Source: Plasmopara viticola (taxonomy: Eukaryota > Oomycota > Peronosporomycetes > Peronosporales > Peronosporaceae). Taken from it: a stretch of DNA of 64,000 nucleotides. Below the pieces are notes generated by a model, which was given only the letters and a program-made list of their open reading frames with translations, did no database searches and had not been told where the DNA came from. The DNA lies in the NCBI GenBank assembly GCA_001695595.3, contig MBPM02000077.1, positions 300,657 to 364,656 on the forward strand. The letters run 5' to 3'. Numbering within the stretch: position 1 is the first letter of the stretch; every line of letters starts with the position of its first letter. The translations under genes and the position numbers were made by a program. This document shows positions 1 to 12,256 of this stretch, piece after piece.

Positions 1-319
1 CTACACTTAATCCTTTAAATGCTAGATTAAATCTCCACGGATACTTACGATAAAGTAGCTATGCACGAGAAAACATTAGTTGTCATCCCGATAAATTTCT
101 GCCTTGCATTAACATAAAAAAATATTGTGATTAGTTGATGTTGCAATTGTAACGACCTACAATCGGGTGCCCCACAGTACGTCTCAACTTGACATCAAAG
201 AGTCTTGGTCACATTCTAGAACGTCGAGACAGAAGAACACGTGACAACAGGTAAATTAGAGCAGGAAGTTTGCTCTGTTCGTATAAACTTACTTTCCATT
301 TTGCACTGCGACGATCAAG

Positions 320-1130
320 TTGTTAAAGGTTTTGAGCCCAATAACGAACCCGAACGAGATCCTCAACGACGACAGCTACTTCCTGTGGGAATTCAACGCC
401 CGCATGGCGTTGGCCAGGAAGGACCTCCATGTGAAGCCAAAAGCCGCAGTGAATGTCCCTGCTCAGTGGAAAGCCGCCGATGTTAAGGCGCTGGTTGTGC
501 TGTCAAAGCTGTTAAGTTCGACGTACCAGATGATGGTGAGAGAAGCCAAATCTGCATGGGAAGCATGGCAAATCCTGCGTGCGTTTTTCATGAAGCAGAG
601 TCTGCACAATCGTGTGCAACTGCGCAAGCAACTCCACGAGTTCGCGATGGCTAGCGGTGGGAGCCTCATGGAGCATCTGGTGCAGTTCGATGAATTGTGT
701 GCCAAGTTGGCTGCGGTTGGTGACGCTTTGCCAGAAAAAGAGAAGCTGGTGATCCTCCTTGGTAGTGTGCCTAGTGATTACGACGCGATGGTGCGGCTCA
801 TCGAAGCGCGACACCGTGTGACACTGCTGGAGGCGAAAGAGATGCTACGACGCGAGTATGAGATGATTCAGAAGCGCGAGGTGAAAGAGCAAGCATGCAA
901 GGCGACGGTGAATGGCAATGGCAGGCTGAACAATATTGGGCGTGGATGTCGACGTAGACGTACGCAAAGGGTACCATGGTGTTGACAAGAAGGAGTTTAA
1001 GGGACGATGCTATGAGTGCCAGGAAGTTGGCCACAAGAAGCAAGATTTCCCGCGGCTGAAGGGCAACACCGGTGGTTCGGAGTTCGCGTTTTCCGCTATG
1101 ACCGCCGGTGGTGAGCGATCGTCCACCTAG
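320..1130 (+). pseudogene. copia gag with damaged zinc knuckle
   Basis: 320-985 encodes a UBN2/Gag-type alpha-helical capsid region, including the pattern Phe-Asp-Glu-Leu, Leu-Leu-Gly-Ser-Val-Pro and Ser-Asp-Tyr-Asp found in copia gag. The nucleocapsid continues in another frame at 936-1130. The zinc knuckle (about 1008-1052) reads C-X2-C-X4-H-X4-F: the last metal-binding Cys is replaced by Phe. The gag start is unsure, because the codon at 320 is upstream of the clearest homology, which begins around 355. In copia elements this protein forms the virus-like particle; here the frameshift and Cys loss make it non-functional. Confidence 0.75.
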
Positions 1131-2584
1131 CTCCTTGATAGTGGAGCCAGCTCGCACACGACCACGGATCGTAAAGATTTTTCGGATTACCGCCCGCTTA
1201 CAAAACCAATCGAGATCAAGGTGGCAAATGGCGAGCGGGTTGCCGTTGAAGAAATGGGTACCGTGCGAGTCATCTTTACCGGATGCGTGCGGGTGAAGTT
1301 GACGAATGTTCTCCACATTCCAAAATTGGACCGAAAGCTACTGTCTGTTCCTGCACTCATGTCCAAGAATTACGATGTTCAGTTCGACAGGACCGGTGCC
1401 TCCATCTCGGTGAATGGCAGTGTTGTTGTTCGAGTCCCTCGGGTTGGGAAGCTGTACGCGTGTGAAGTGAAGTACAGAAAGAGAGGCAATGCGTATACGG
1501 TAGTTGATGGTGCGTCAAGTGGTAAGACCTACGAAGTAATCCACGCGCGCCTGGTGCACGTCTCCAAAGCCAAGCTGAAGCTAGTTGCTCGCGCGTGCGA
1601 TGGTGTCCCCCCTACGGCTTTACTCGGATCGGATGGTGGGTTTTGCAGTGGCTGTGCGCAAGGAAAAATGACCATGAGCTCGTTCGTGCACCAATCGGGT
1701 AGCGAGATAAAGACAAGTCGCCCATTAGAGATTGTGCACACGGATGTGGTGGGACCAATTAAACCGAAGTCCAAGGGTGGTGCGGTATACATCGTGGTCT
1801 TTGTGGACGACTTCAGCCGAGTGGTGCTCGTCAACTTCATCAAGCAGAAGTCTTAAGTCTTCGATTGCTTCAAGGCATTTTGCTCTCAGGTTAAGGTGCA
1901 TTACGGCTGCAAATGATGTGTTTTTGTAGTGACAAATGTGGTGAGTATGGGAGCAAGTGCTTCGGCAAATTCTGCGCCTCCAAAGAGAAGAATACGCCAT
2001 ACAGCCCCCAGCAAAATGGGATAGCTGAGCGTTTAAACCGGACACTCGCTGACATGGCCCGATCGATGCTACACTACATGCAAGTAGACCGTGTGTGGTG
2101 GGCTGAAACGTTTTGGACTGCAATTTACATCGTCAACCGCATCCCGAACACTGTGCGACTGGAATAGAGCCCCCTCGAAGTATTATCCGGAAAGCGCCAG
2201 TCACTCGAACACCTCAATGTATTTGGTGCTCGTGGCTACGTACATGTTGACAAGCCAAACGCAGGCAACCTCGATCCTCGAGCTCATCATTGCCTCTTCA
2301 TCGATTACGTCGATGGATCGAAAGCGTACCGCGTGTGGGACTACGACGATGAGCGCATCGTGGTTTCGCGATCGGTGCATTTGGATGAGCGACCACCAGC
2401 CACGTTCCATGCCGTCAGTGACGACTCAAGTTGCTCTCCTTGGGTGGTTAGCATCGATGATCACGATGATGTGATATATATTCCGCCACCGCGACCAGCG
2501 GATGAGAATGACTATGGTGCAACTGCGAGTGTCGACAATGCTGCCGACGTCGAAATGGAAGAAGTGTCCCCTACCGATGCTTAA
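1131..2584 (+). pseudogene. copia protease and integrase, frame-broken
   Basis: Directly after the TAG at 1128-1130 comes the aspartic-protease motif Leu-Leu-Asp-Ser-Gly-Ala-Ser-Ser-His (1131-1157); the TAG replaces a codon that is usually Trp in this family. The integrase has an H-H then C-X2-C zinc-binding end at about 1540-1660. The catalytic core follows: first Asp in His-Thr-Asp-Val-Val (about 1738), second in a variant Ser-Asp-Lys-Cys-Gly-Glu-Tyr (about 1927-1947), and Glu in Ala-Glu-Arg-Leu-Asn-Arg-Thr (about 2024-2045). The GKGY/Trp-Asp-Tyr C-terminal region runs to about 2400. Breaks at 1854, about 1910 and 2165 prevent a full product. Confidence 0.8.
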
Positions 2585-2763
2585 GTCTCACCCGCTCTAC
2601 TGATACTTTGGACAGGGGAAGAAACAGCCAGGCGTAAGTTGTCCAGCGCATCATTCCTGTTTCCGCTACCGAATATCCACAGACGCAGCTCGCCCAGCGT
2701 TTTGATTGCGATATCGTCCCGCACTCACAACATCCAAGTCGATCGATTGATGGCCCCGCCATC

Positions 2764-4240
2764 ATGGTCCCGCAACTCAACCCGAGCAGTGATCTCGTCC
2801 GTGCTGCCGCAAGTGGTCCAACCACACCGTCAGTAATCAACCCTCATGGTGTTGGTGTTGGTGTCGGCGTCGATGCATCAGAGAATCGCATAGTGTTCAG
2901 TGGTGGTTTTGTTCGCCATCGGTCGATCACGTACGAACAACCGCGTCTACTGACTGATGGATATATGCCTTTGCATTTTAGTGGCGCTGAAAATGATGAT
3001 GAGCCAGAACCAGAAAGCAAGCGACCACGCCTGGACGAGTACGAAATTGCGCTGGCTGTGTCTGAGCTGCCTACATCATACTCTGAAGCAATGGCGGCCC
3101 CTGACGTTCCGCAATGGAAGGAAGCTATTCGTGCTGAGATCGGTCGCATGTGCGGAACCACACTGGAATATGGTGCGGCGACCTCCAGGAAGCAATGTGA
3201 TCGGATGGAAGTAGGTGTTCACGAAGAAGTACGACGAAAATGGAGCGGTGAAGCGCTACTAGGCAAGCCTGGTCGCTCGAGGTTTCCTGCAGACTCGCGG
3301 CATAGACTATACCCACACATACTCGCCGGTAGCAAGCATGAACACGATCCGGGTCTTTCTCGCACTGTGCTGCACTCGACGCTTCGTGATTCGCCAGTTT
3401 GACATCGAGACCGCGTTTCTAAATGGCGAGCTTGACGAAAAAGTGTTTATGAACCCCCCTGAAGGAGTTAATGTGGCGCCGGGATTGGTTTGCAGACTCC
3501 GCCGCAGTCTTTACGGACTGAAGCAAGCATCATCTGTGTGGCACCGTACTATCCTAGACGTGTTCAAGAGTCTCGGTTCTAAACAGTGTCGATCTGATCC
3601 TTGTCTCTTCGTTCGACGAGATGACAATGATCCAGCGGCCGCAGTTCTTGTGGTGCTCTACGTGGACGATCCACCTGTTGGTTGCAAGACAGAGGAGCAA
3701 GCGCGATTCGTGTGTAATGGTCTCGCGTCGCACTTCACAGTCAAATCACTCGGTGATGCTCGTTTCGTTCTCGGAATGGAAGTACTCTACGATCGAAAAT
3801 GTGGTGAAATGGTGGTGAAGCGATCTCAGTTTATTACCAAGTTGCTCGAGCGTTTTGGTCAAGTATCTGCTCATGGTTTCCGCAACCCAATGGTGATCGG
3901 TCAAGATCTCAGCCCATCCGACAAGTACGGTGTAAGCACAGACAGAACCAAGTACCGCGAATTAATCGGATTGATGCTGTACGTTGCCAATGCAATGCGT
4001 CCCGACATTAGCGTCGCGCTGTCGATCTTCTCTCAGTACCTCTATATGCCGCGTGAGATGCATTGGAATGCTGCGGTACGTGTGCTTCGCTACCTCAAGG
4101 TCACTGTTTCGATTGGCATCCAATACACGGCTAAGAGCAAGAGTTTCGCGACATACTGCGATGCAAACTGGGGCGGCGATAAAGAGACGCGACGCTCGAC
4201 GTCTGGTGAAATGGAGAAGATGATGTTTTGGCTTACTTAG
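2764..4240 (+). pseudogene. copia reverse transcriptase / RNase H, truncated
   Basis: The RVT_2-type reverse transcriptase starts near 3110 (Pro-Gln-Trp-Lys-Glu-Ala-Ile), is shifted between about 3150 and 3340, and continues openly from 3338. The family hallmark Gln-Phe-Asp-Ile-Glu-Thr-Ala-Phe-Leu is at about 3398, Tyr-Gly-Leu-Lys-Gln-Ala at about 3511 and the catalytic Tyr-Val-Asp-Asp at 3659-3670. RNase H follows, with Tyr-Cys-Asp-Ala-Asn-Trp-Gly-Gly-Asp at about 4155, and is lost after the Arg-Arg-Ser-Thr-Ser-Gly motif near 4208. The stretch 4330-4400 may be a mutated remnant of the RNase H end. This is the best preserved part of the element. Confidence 0.82.
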
Positions 4241-4400
4241 GCGCCAATAGCATCTCATGCTTATTGTACCTGAGACTTTCGGCGTCCAATCGAGCGGATT
4301 GATCTAATCAAGCAGAAAGCCTGTCCACCTATCGTGATACAACTGCGATTGCTGTCAAGGGATTAGGCACCCGGCTCATGCATCTTTTCCGCCATTAATT

Positions 4401-7120
4401 TTAGCATACATGGCTTCAACCGTACATTTGTTTTGTGTGCCTGACGAATATGTTCGTCATAATTACTGGAACAAGCATATTAGAAATTTGGCTTGCGCGA
4501 GAGCGTGTCGGCAAATATGCTGAGCTTGTGAGGCTAAGTTTAGTGCGTAAACAATATTGAAAATGTTATACCATTCTTTTGGACAAATGTTGCCCTGTTG
4601 TATACCTGGTATTAATAGATTACACAAGTCTTAAGCCGATTGAAAGGATGAAATTTATTGAAGGGCATGCTTCGTGGAAAGTGACGTCTTGTCATGAGTG
4701 GGGTACTATCGATTGTAAGCTAAACAACCTATGCAAGGGCTAGACGACTTTTGTGACCATCCTCATCAAGCTACAGCGCCGTGCATTTGATAACATATTG
4801 TAAAAGCTGCCAAAGACGCTATCATGTCCGATAAATCCAGAACATGTGCCTGCTAGCAAGTCTCTTTAGTGCTATTAAATTCATCTTGGGGCTAGCCTTC
4901 TCAACGCCACTCAATCTTCCATTTTGCTCGATCGGGCATAGGCTTTGCGAGATCATTATATTTTTTTACAAATAAGATGCAGATGCAAAGCATTAATTCA
5001 ACTCTTGTTTGATTATAGGGTAGGTCAGCCAAGACGTCTCTCGCATTCTGAGGATGCGCTTAAACCTGCCAAGGCTTACGAAGCAGTCAAAGATTTTTGT
5101 ATTTTCTGCAAAAGACACGTTTGTTGAAAGTCGATGGCGATTAAGGGACAACAGCATGCCTTCAATACCATTATTTACCGTATGTCTAACAGGACTCCAA
5201 GGCGCTCGGAGTGCTTTCTAGCAGTAAATATTGTTTGGAGATACATAATCTCATATCTGGCAAGAGTTCAGTCCCACGCCTTGCTGTCCCAAAAAAAAGA
5301 AGTAAATATATGTGGCATCACCACGTCTCACTATCTCGCTAGTGAAGTTTTTACCAGATTTTTAAAATATTTAAGGATCTCGATGCCGAGTAGCAGAGTA
5401 CGCTAGCCTCAAAGACATCTATGTCAAAAAGGAGGCTGAAGTCATATACTCGCGGTTGGTGGCATTAATGCTGTTTACATTCAAAGCGCTTTCTGAAACG
5501 GCTTTGACAGCCTGTGCTGCGGTTGAAACTTCATTTTTGACTTAAATGATTCAGATACATCGTCAAAGCCGCCTTTGTGAGCATATCAGTACTTTTGATA
5601 CCTTTCACTATTGAGTCAGTTGTGTACTTGCTCAGGAATTGACCAAAAAAGCTGTATGCACAATAGAGATGATGACACAATAAAATTAAGCGGCCCTCAT
5701 TTAATGCCTTGCCACGTCAATCCTTCCAGGGCTTGTACTTTTGTTGCTAAGACATGCCCCAATGTAAGCCATAATTATCCTTGTCGATAACAAAAATGAC
5801 TCCGTGGTGTTTTATTCTCAAAATTTCTAGCCAAGTCTACTCTGATTGTAGAACTGGCTCAGACATTCGAAACAAATTTACTTGTTCCCAGCGTTTTTCC
5901 TTGGAGTTTAATTTAATTTATCGAAGTGACATCAATAACTTGCCGGTGCGTGAAAGTTTGCGATCGGTTAGATTTTACCAAGACCTTATTTTTCTAATCC
6001 TCGACCACTTGCGCGTAAAACTAGAACTACTTAACACTCAGGCACTTACTTCTTGTGTTGCGTTCCGGCCACACATCTATCGGATGGACTTAGCTCTTTC
6101 CTAGTAAAAAGTTCCTTCCATTCTGGCGCCGAAATTCCTTAGCTTTGAAGACGTGGCTTCTATCAGAAGTTTTGCGACCTTTGGGCGAAATATTGGCTTA
6201 CATCTTTGTTATCACCAGTGCGGGCACCGATTGTGGGCTCAATCACATTAGAACAGAACTCGATTCGGGCCCTTGACGACTCGATTTGCAGAACGAAACA
6301 ACGAACATTTTGACGACACAAGCCATTGTGTGGCCAAACTTTGATTTGGAAAGCGTTAAAATCGTCCACCCCATCGGTGCTATTTACAAACTCGAGTTTG
6401 GCGTGGGGCAGGCCAACCCGCAGGATATCTAGAGACACAGTCAACTCGGATTTTTCGACTACTGACTCCCCAGTAATAGAGTTTATCACAATTCTTAACT
6501 ATTTAGTGTTTTTAAAGACTTAACACCAGGTGTGACGTGCTTGCACAGCACCATGCATAGGGAAACATTGAAGAACAAACGGTCTTCTCGCAAGATATCA
6601 AGCGCTATCGACGATCGACGAGTACAAATAGATTGCAGTGTAATGACAAACTTTATTAGCAAAGTTTATAGTTTGATATGGCCTTCATATCACGCAGCAA
6701 ATAATGCCTTGTTTGTGTCTTTTGCCCAGCACTCACTTTCCAGCGTCGACTTTCGATTCTTACTTATCAATCGATAATTTATTGAAGCTTTCACGATTCC
6801 GCCTCAAATATTTGTTTTTTCCAGACCGTGTCTACTCACTTTCTAAGATCTTTTCAGCTTAAAGAAACTCGCCACGATTGATAACAACATCTATGTTCTA
6901 AATCTAAACCAATTTAAAATCGTTTGGCGCCTTAATAATGAGATGGAAAATGACTCGGCCTATATCACTTTCTGTAACGGTAAGAAGTTGTGCACGAAAT
7001 TCTGCATAAGCCTGGTACCAAGCCGACATCTGTTCAACAGTGGCACCAGAGCCTTGATCCGAGCAAAGCAATTCAAAAATTAACAAAAAGATAATTCAAG
7101 CAGGCATTGTTTGACCAAGT
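4401..7120. other. Gene-free AT-rich stretch
   Basis: No gene with a convincing coding pattern was found. A short stretch at about 5030-5140 (Ala-Tyr-Glu-Ala-Val-Lys-Asp-Phe and following) resembles the part of a copia integrase after the first catalytic Asp, but it is too short to assign. Open frames at 5781-6104 and 6163-6489 (minus) have no recognisable domain. Confidence 0.5.
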
Positions 7121-9620
7121 ATGTCTGTCTTTCTAGCACCAACAATTTGTGTGAAAAGGCTTGTAGGATGGTGCATTGTGCACAATCATCGTCAGTTTAA
7201 TCTAGCGACGTTCTTGCCGGCGATCCCGGTGCCGAGAAGAAAGAGAACTCTGATACCATGTCCCGAAGGCATTGGTCGTCGTGCATTGACCTACTTTGGG
7301 TTTCTATCAGGTCAAATTGCGTGAACCGGAAGTACCATTTACCGCTTTTTCGACCCCAGATGGTCTTTTTGAGTTAGATTACTCCTTTAGGACTAAACGT
7401 TAGTTCGCGTTTTCAGAATCGGCTTTTGGAGAAAGTTTCTTGAGGTCTAAGGGATGTGATGAAATTTTATCTCGGCGACAGATAAGTGTTCACACAATGT
7501 CAAGATGTTGCAGACCGAGTCACGGCTTTAGACCGCGCATCAAAGGGTGAAAGGAACAGCAACTTTACTTTAACTTTTCAAAGTGCCAGACCTGCAATGA
7601 TTCAATCCCATGACTGAGAGACATTGTTGGACGTAAAGGTGTCTGAATGGACTCCGACAAGATTGGGATCAATGCAGAATAGCCTGTACTCAAGATAAAA
7701 AGAAAATAGAAAGCTTCTTAGGCCCTACAGTCAGTACCTCTCTACGAGGACTTTGCGCAATTTTTTGAACCACTCTACGACAGTATCAAGAAAAACACGT
7801 CCTCGAGAAGCGAACGAGCTCTCGGACGATCAACTACGCTGCTTCCCTTTTCTCAAGCGTCGCTTGACGCTTCCACCTGTATTAAATCTTCCGACCTTTC
7901 CGAAACTATTTGGTATACGAATGGACGCTGCGAATCTTTGCGAAACGGGGAGTCTGGTTTCATAAGAAGTAAGAGCAGGGGAATCAAATTGCATTTACTG
8001 GTCTTAATATGAAGCCAGACGAGTTGAAGTGCCCTGTTGTGAGTAAGTGCTACTTTCAATTATGCGTGCGCTAAATGTATGACGTGTGTATCTTCTCGAT
8101 CGACCCTTCACGGTCGAAACGGATTACAACCGTATTGTGGTGATTTTGATGCAGAAGACTACAAATCGCGGCGTAGCTCGATTGTTCGATGTGTTTGCTG
8201 AGTGATTTTTGGTGAGACTAACACCGTGGCTGATTCAAGCTAGCTTGCAAGAGGCACTGGATGCGACTAAGAGTCGCGGGATCATGGCGACGACCAGGAC
8301 AAACAAGATTATAGTTGCTTCAAGCAGCAAGACAATGTATGCTTGGAACAGAGACCTACAGCACATACTTCACCAAGAAGCTGAGAGAAAAAGGAGATAA
8401 TGTGTGCTGGGTGGTAATTTGTATGATTAAACTGGCAAAGATAAGACACCACGACTGTATACTTTAGACCACGAAGATCTAAAAAATAGCATTATCTGTT
8501 AGAATTATGATTCTGTATCGGCACGCCACCAAGGATTTCCAAGGTACATGAAAAGTATCACTGGCCGAAAATGACGAAGTAAATCGAGCGTCGTGTCAAC
8601 ACTTGCAAAATGTGTCAGCGCAAAATTTAATAGCCATATTAAACCACTGAGGTAACTTCAGTCGCCGGATGTCTCAAAGGCAGATGGGTCGACACCTCAA
8701 TGAACTTTAATGCGTCTTTACGGACGGCTAAAGCGATTACGATGCCGCCATGGTGATTGCTGATCGCTTAACAAAAGGGCCATGTCCATCGCTTCGAAGA
8801 CAACGAACGATACTGAAGAAATCGCATAGGTCTTCGTGGAAAAATTTACAAAAAACCGTGCCATATCATTTACCTTTGTGTCCGACCGAGACAACAAGCT
8901 CACATCCAAGATAAGACTCTCGATCGTGTCCGCTGGGGAATTGCAATACAATTTGGCTTAACCGTTTTATTGAAGATTACCTCCGAGATGCCGTCAATCT
9001 AGCACATAATGATTGCGATGACTTTTGCATTTGGCTGATTTAGCCTATAGTCGACGCGTACACTCTACAATTAAATGTCACCGGTAGAAGGAAATCTAGA
9101 AAATGTTCCTTATATACAGGACGATGTAGCACCAGATCCAGAATTTCACTAGTAGGAGACATCAGCACAAGGGTTTCTATTACATCGAGAAACGCTACTC
9201 AAGGTCGCACAGGACTGGATGAATGAGGCGCAAGAGCGCGTGAACAACATTTATGACGAGAGAAGTCTTATTCAGAACTTCCAAAATGGCGATATGGCGA
9301 TTTTGAACGGAAAGAATTTGGAGATTCGTCACAAAGGTTTTGATCAAGTCGAAAAACTCGCGCCAAGATATATTGGCACAATTCCAATCGTGAAGCAAGT
9401 TCCGTGAGATTTCTAATAGCTTGGATTATCAACGGGATCGACGCCGCACCCAGTGTTTAACACTTCACTGTTGAAGCCGCATCGCAAGGACCCCAAGCAT
9501 CGGCAAGCGGTGAATAAAGTCATGTTGGCCAATGGCTCCTAGAGACAACTCGTTGAAGCTGAAGTCGGAGATCGTAAGTGCTACAGTATTAAGACAATTG
9601 GCTTGGTGAAATCAAGAGGT
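7121..9620 (+). mobile_element. Heavily decayed Ty3/gypsy pol relic
   Basis: The order of fragments follows Ty3/gypsy pol. 7140-7375 resembles the start of the reverse transcriptase, including Ala-Phe-Ser-Thr-Pro-Asp-Gly-Leu-Phe-Glu in a shifted frame at about 7349-7378. 7640-7720 resembles the region before Ser-Phe-Leu-Gly. 7850-7930 matches Leu-Lys-Arg-Arg-Leu-Thr-Leu-Pro-Pro-Val-Leu, the RT-RNase H linker, and 8104-8202 an RNase H start with Val-Glu-Thr-Asp. 8440-8640 resembles the integrase H2C2 finger (Thr-Cys-Lys-Met-Cys-Gln), 8790-8950 the integrase core (Val-Ser-Asp-Arg-Asp), and 9219-9560 the integrase C-terminus. Stops and shifts occur every 50-200 bases, so this is an old copy. No LTRs were found beside it. 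Confidence 0.7.
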
Positions 9621-10290
9621 AAGCGACATATTAGCTTGTGAATAATCTAAAGCAGATATCCGGACTCATCGATCTCTATTGGAATTCAAAAAAAAGATGA
9701 GCCCTATCTTTTAAGATAGGCATTTTCTTGAAGATAGGTCATGTGACGTGACCGTATCATTACCGGCAGGTTTGCCATTTTAGCTTATGTATTTCAACCG
9801 GTCAGCTCGCCACGATTACACAGTGACTACGGTAAGTTTTAGCCCGTGCGGGTGCGACGTCACCTAAATAGCGGTATCGAATGCTTTCATTGTGAAGTTT
9901 TTTAAAGGAAACAAATAGTCGACAAAAAGGTGGCATGCCAAACTAAGCACCTTGAATATACTTCCTTTGCAATTTGCCATCGATTATTGAACGGAATCGA
10001 CATAGAAGTCCACCCTCTACAATAGATACATGGTATCGTAATATTGTTTTGATACAGAGTTTTCGAAAAATGATCGACTCGGGTCGTCAGGGCGACAAAA
10101 TACTTGGAAAGGTACTGGCTGCAACTTTAACATACGAGTAAAACTTGAGAGGCATTCACAGCTCGTAGGTTAGATTGCCTTTCTATTGGTGTATTAGATA
10201 TTCTGTTTTGTTTTTCGGCTGTCGCCTGAGGACTCATTAGTTATGCCTTCGATTGGACTGTATGTTTGTACCTTAGAATGAACTGCAGTG
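9621..10290. other. Gene-free stretch with a small hairpin
   Basis: No coding signal was seen. A perfect inverted repeat CCTATCTT-TT-AAGATAGG lies at about 9702-9719, shortly after the end of the gypsy pol relic. It could be part of a decayed LTR, but nothing confirms that. Confidence 0.4.
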
Positions 10291-10294
10291 AGTC

Positions 10295-10860
10295 GTGAAC
10301 GGCTTTTCGAAAATTTCTTTAGTAACTACTTCATATCATGAAAATAGCTTCCACACCCAACGTTGTGCCTCTTTGCAGCAAAAGTTCGACATGATCGCCA
10401 AACTCGTTAGCATGGGCACCAAGAAGGAGGATAAAGACATCGAGATATGTCTGCTGCGCAGTTTGTCGAGAAGCTACCAGGACGTCGTTTTTGTATTAAA
10501 GATGAGCCGAGCAGAGCCGAGGACACAATACTTTGTATAGATACTAACGAATGGTCAGATCAAGTAAAATAATAAAACATGATTGTCAAGACTGATGACG
10601 CAGCGAAGGTGGAGCGCACCCTTTGCCAGTGCACGTACTACAACAAATTGTGTACATGCTGGATATAGATAGAATGACACCCGAAAGACTTGATGTGGTG
10701 GCCAAGCTTGCGGACGCGCAGCTTAATTTGTTCACTGCAAACTTCGAGTGCGACCGTAGTTTTTTAAGAAAAACTTGATTGTGCACAAATCTAGTTTAAT
10801 TGTATCGGTGTGTGACAGCTGTTGGGACGACAAGATGGTCATTTGATTCATGAATGTAGG
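10295..10860 (+). pseudogene. Relic of a copia-type gag
   Basis: The frame at 10295-10540 contains a UBN2-like segment (Phe-Asp-Met-Ile-Ala-Lys-Leu-Val, then Glu-Ile-Cys-Leu-Leu-Arg-Ser-Leu and Ser-Tyr-Gln-Asp-Val-Val), the spacing seen in copia capsid. About 270 bases downstream, Cys-Asp-Ser-Cys at 10811-10822 and Gly-His...Glu-Cys at about 10837-10857 look like the two halves of a zinc knuckle. They are out of frame with each other (20 nt between the second Cys and the His). The rest of the element was not found. Confidence 0.45.
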
Positions 10861-12256
10861 AGCCTAAAGGATACTATATAAAATGGGTGTGATTATAGTA
10901 CGCTTCGAAATGCTCCCTTATGCAAAGGTTTAGCTCTGATAGAGGAAAATTTGATTTTGGTAAAGTCTGATTGATTTTTCTGTTTATAAATATTTCGATT
11001 AATCCTATTGAACAATGAATTGGTTTGCTAACTTCAACTTGCTTAAACGTTAGATTCTTTCATCGCCACGCAGCAGTACCATCTAAAAAATATTGAGCAC
11101 AGCGCGATGTAGTGCGCGACAGGGAGACTTGATTTGTCGTCTTTTGCGTCTGCAGGCAATGAGTAATGCGAAAAGAATGTGATTTATGCTTGTTGTGCTG
11201 TTGATGATATATAATCTCGCAAATTTGTGCAAAGCGTAGCGGGTCGGAGAATTTCCTGAAAAGTTTTGAGCAGTAACCTCATTCGTTTTGAGAGGTGAGT
11301 ATGAGTTTCTATCCTGCTTTTGCAATTTTCTGTACACACGAAGCAAATTCGCGATAAAAGCAAAAAAAATGTGAGGTATAAATCAGGTTTCGGTTTCTAT
11401 AGGTGGCATGATAAAATATGAATTTTGTGCAAATAAGAGAAATATTTTGTTCTATTACAAAATTTCACATTGGTCGTTGATATCTGGTCAGTTACAAACA
11501 ATAGCATTTTTGACACTACACACCAACATTAATAAAAGAGCTTTAATAAGCAGCAACGATTGATGCCCCCTCGAGGTAGCAGCATGGCATTTATAAAATA
11601 TGTAATAATTATTGCGCTGGGTCAAGGGGAATCAATGCGGGACTGGCTTTAAAGTTTGATAATCATCGATGCGAGGGATGGACAAACCCGACGATCCTGT
11701 CGATCTATAAGCCACTGTAGCAAATTACATGCGAGCAGACTGGAGAAAAAATGAATGGACGTAAAGACTTGAGTACAAGATGAGCGGCCTGGCCATGTTC
11801 TTAAAAACCATTTTACAGTATGTGGCATTTCCAATGCAATGTGACATTCTGTGGCAGAAAGGACGGTCTGTGGCAGAAAGAACGGTCTTTCTGTTTAAAG
11901 GAAATTTCCAAGAATTGACATTGCTTCAGATCAGCTTTAGAGTCAAGGTAAACAGGATAACAAGGCGCTAGAAATGTAATTGCCTTATTTTTGTTGTTAC
12001 AGCAAGCCATACATCTGAGGGACCTCCAGATAAAAAAAAATTATCCTGGGACACTCCTGCGCGTTGCACTTTGATAACTATCATCAGAAGTAGCGGTTAG
12101 TACCAGTTTTACATGGTGATCAAGTTTATACAAATACAATACGAGCGCAAAATCAGTGTGTCAGCCATAAACTTATCAACAGAATCAATTGCCCGAATCA
12201 GTGGTTACCGATGCGCGCATTTAATCATTTACCCGATAAATAGCGAAGAGTCAAGT
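10861..12256. other. AT-rich stretch upstream of the effector gene
   Basis: No gene was recognised. It holds a 19-bp tandem pair at 11,850-11,887 and is otherwise AT-rich and unremarkable. The bases just upstream of 12,257 would be the effector promoter; no core element could be assigned confidently. Confidence 0.4.

Larger units (their letters stand above)
241..4400 (+). mobile_element. Decayed Ty1/copia LTR retrotransposon (gag-pol body)
   Basis: The domain order gag (UBN2-like), zinc knuckle, protease, integrase, reverse transcriptase, RNase H is that of Ty1/copia. The frame is broken repeatedly: a shift between gag and the zinc knuckle (about 940-985), an in-frame TAG at 1128-1130 just before the protease motif, a stop at 1854-1856, a shift near 1910, a TAG at 2165-2167, a stop at 2582-2584, shifts between about 3150 and 3340, and loss of frame inside RNase H at about 4215. 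Homology-like codons fade out near 4400. A weak primer-binding-site-like string (GGTAAATTAGAGC) at about 250-262 may mark the end of a 5' LTR, but no matching LTR pair was found. Non-autonomous pseudo-element; family call confident, outer limits not. Confidence 0.85.

Noticed and set aside
1430..1450. GTTCGAGTCC string like a tRNA T-loop
   Set aside because: It lies inside copia coding sequence, with no acceptor or anticodon stem around it.
12113..12256. Upstream ATG as the effector start
   Set aside because: It would place 48 polar residues before the hydrophobic signal segment.
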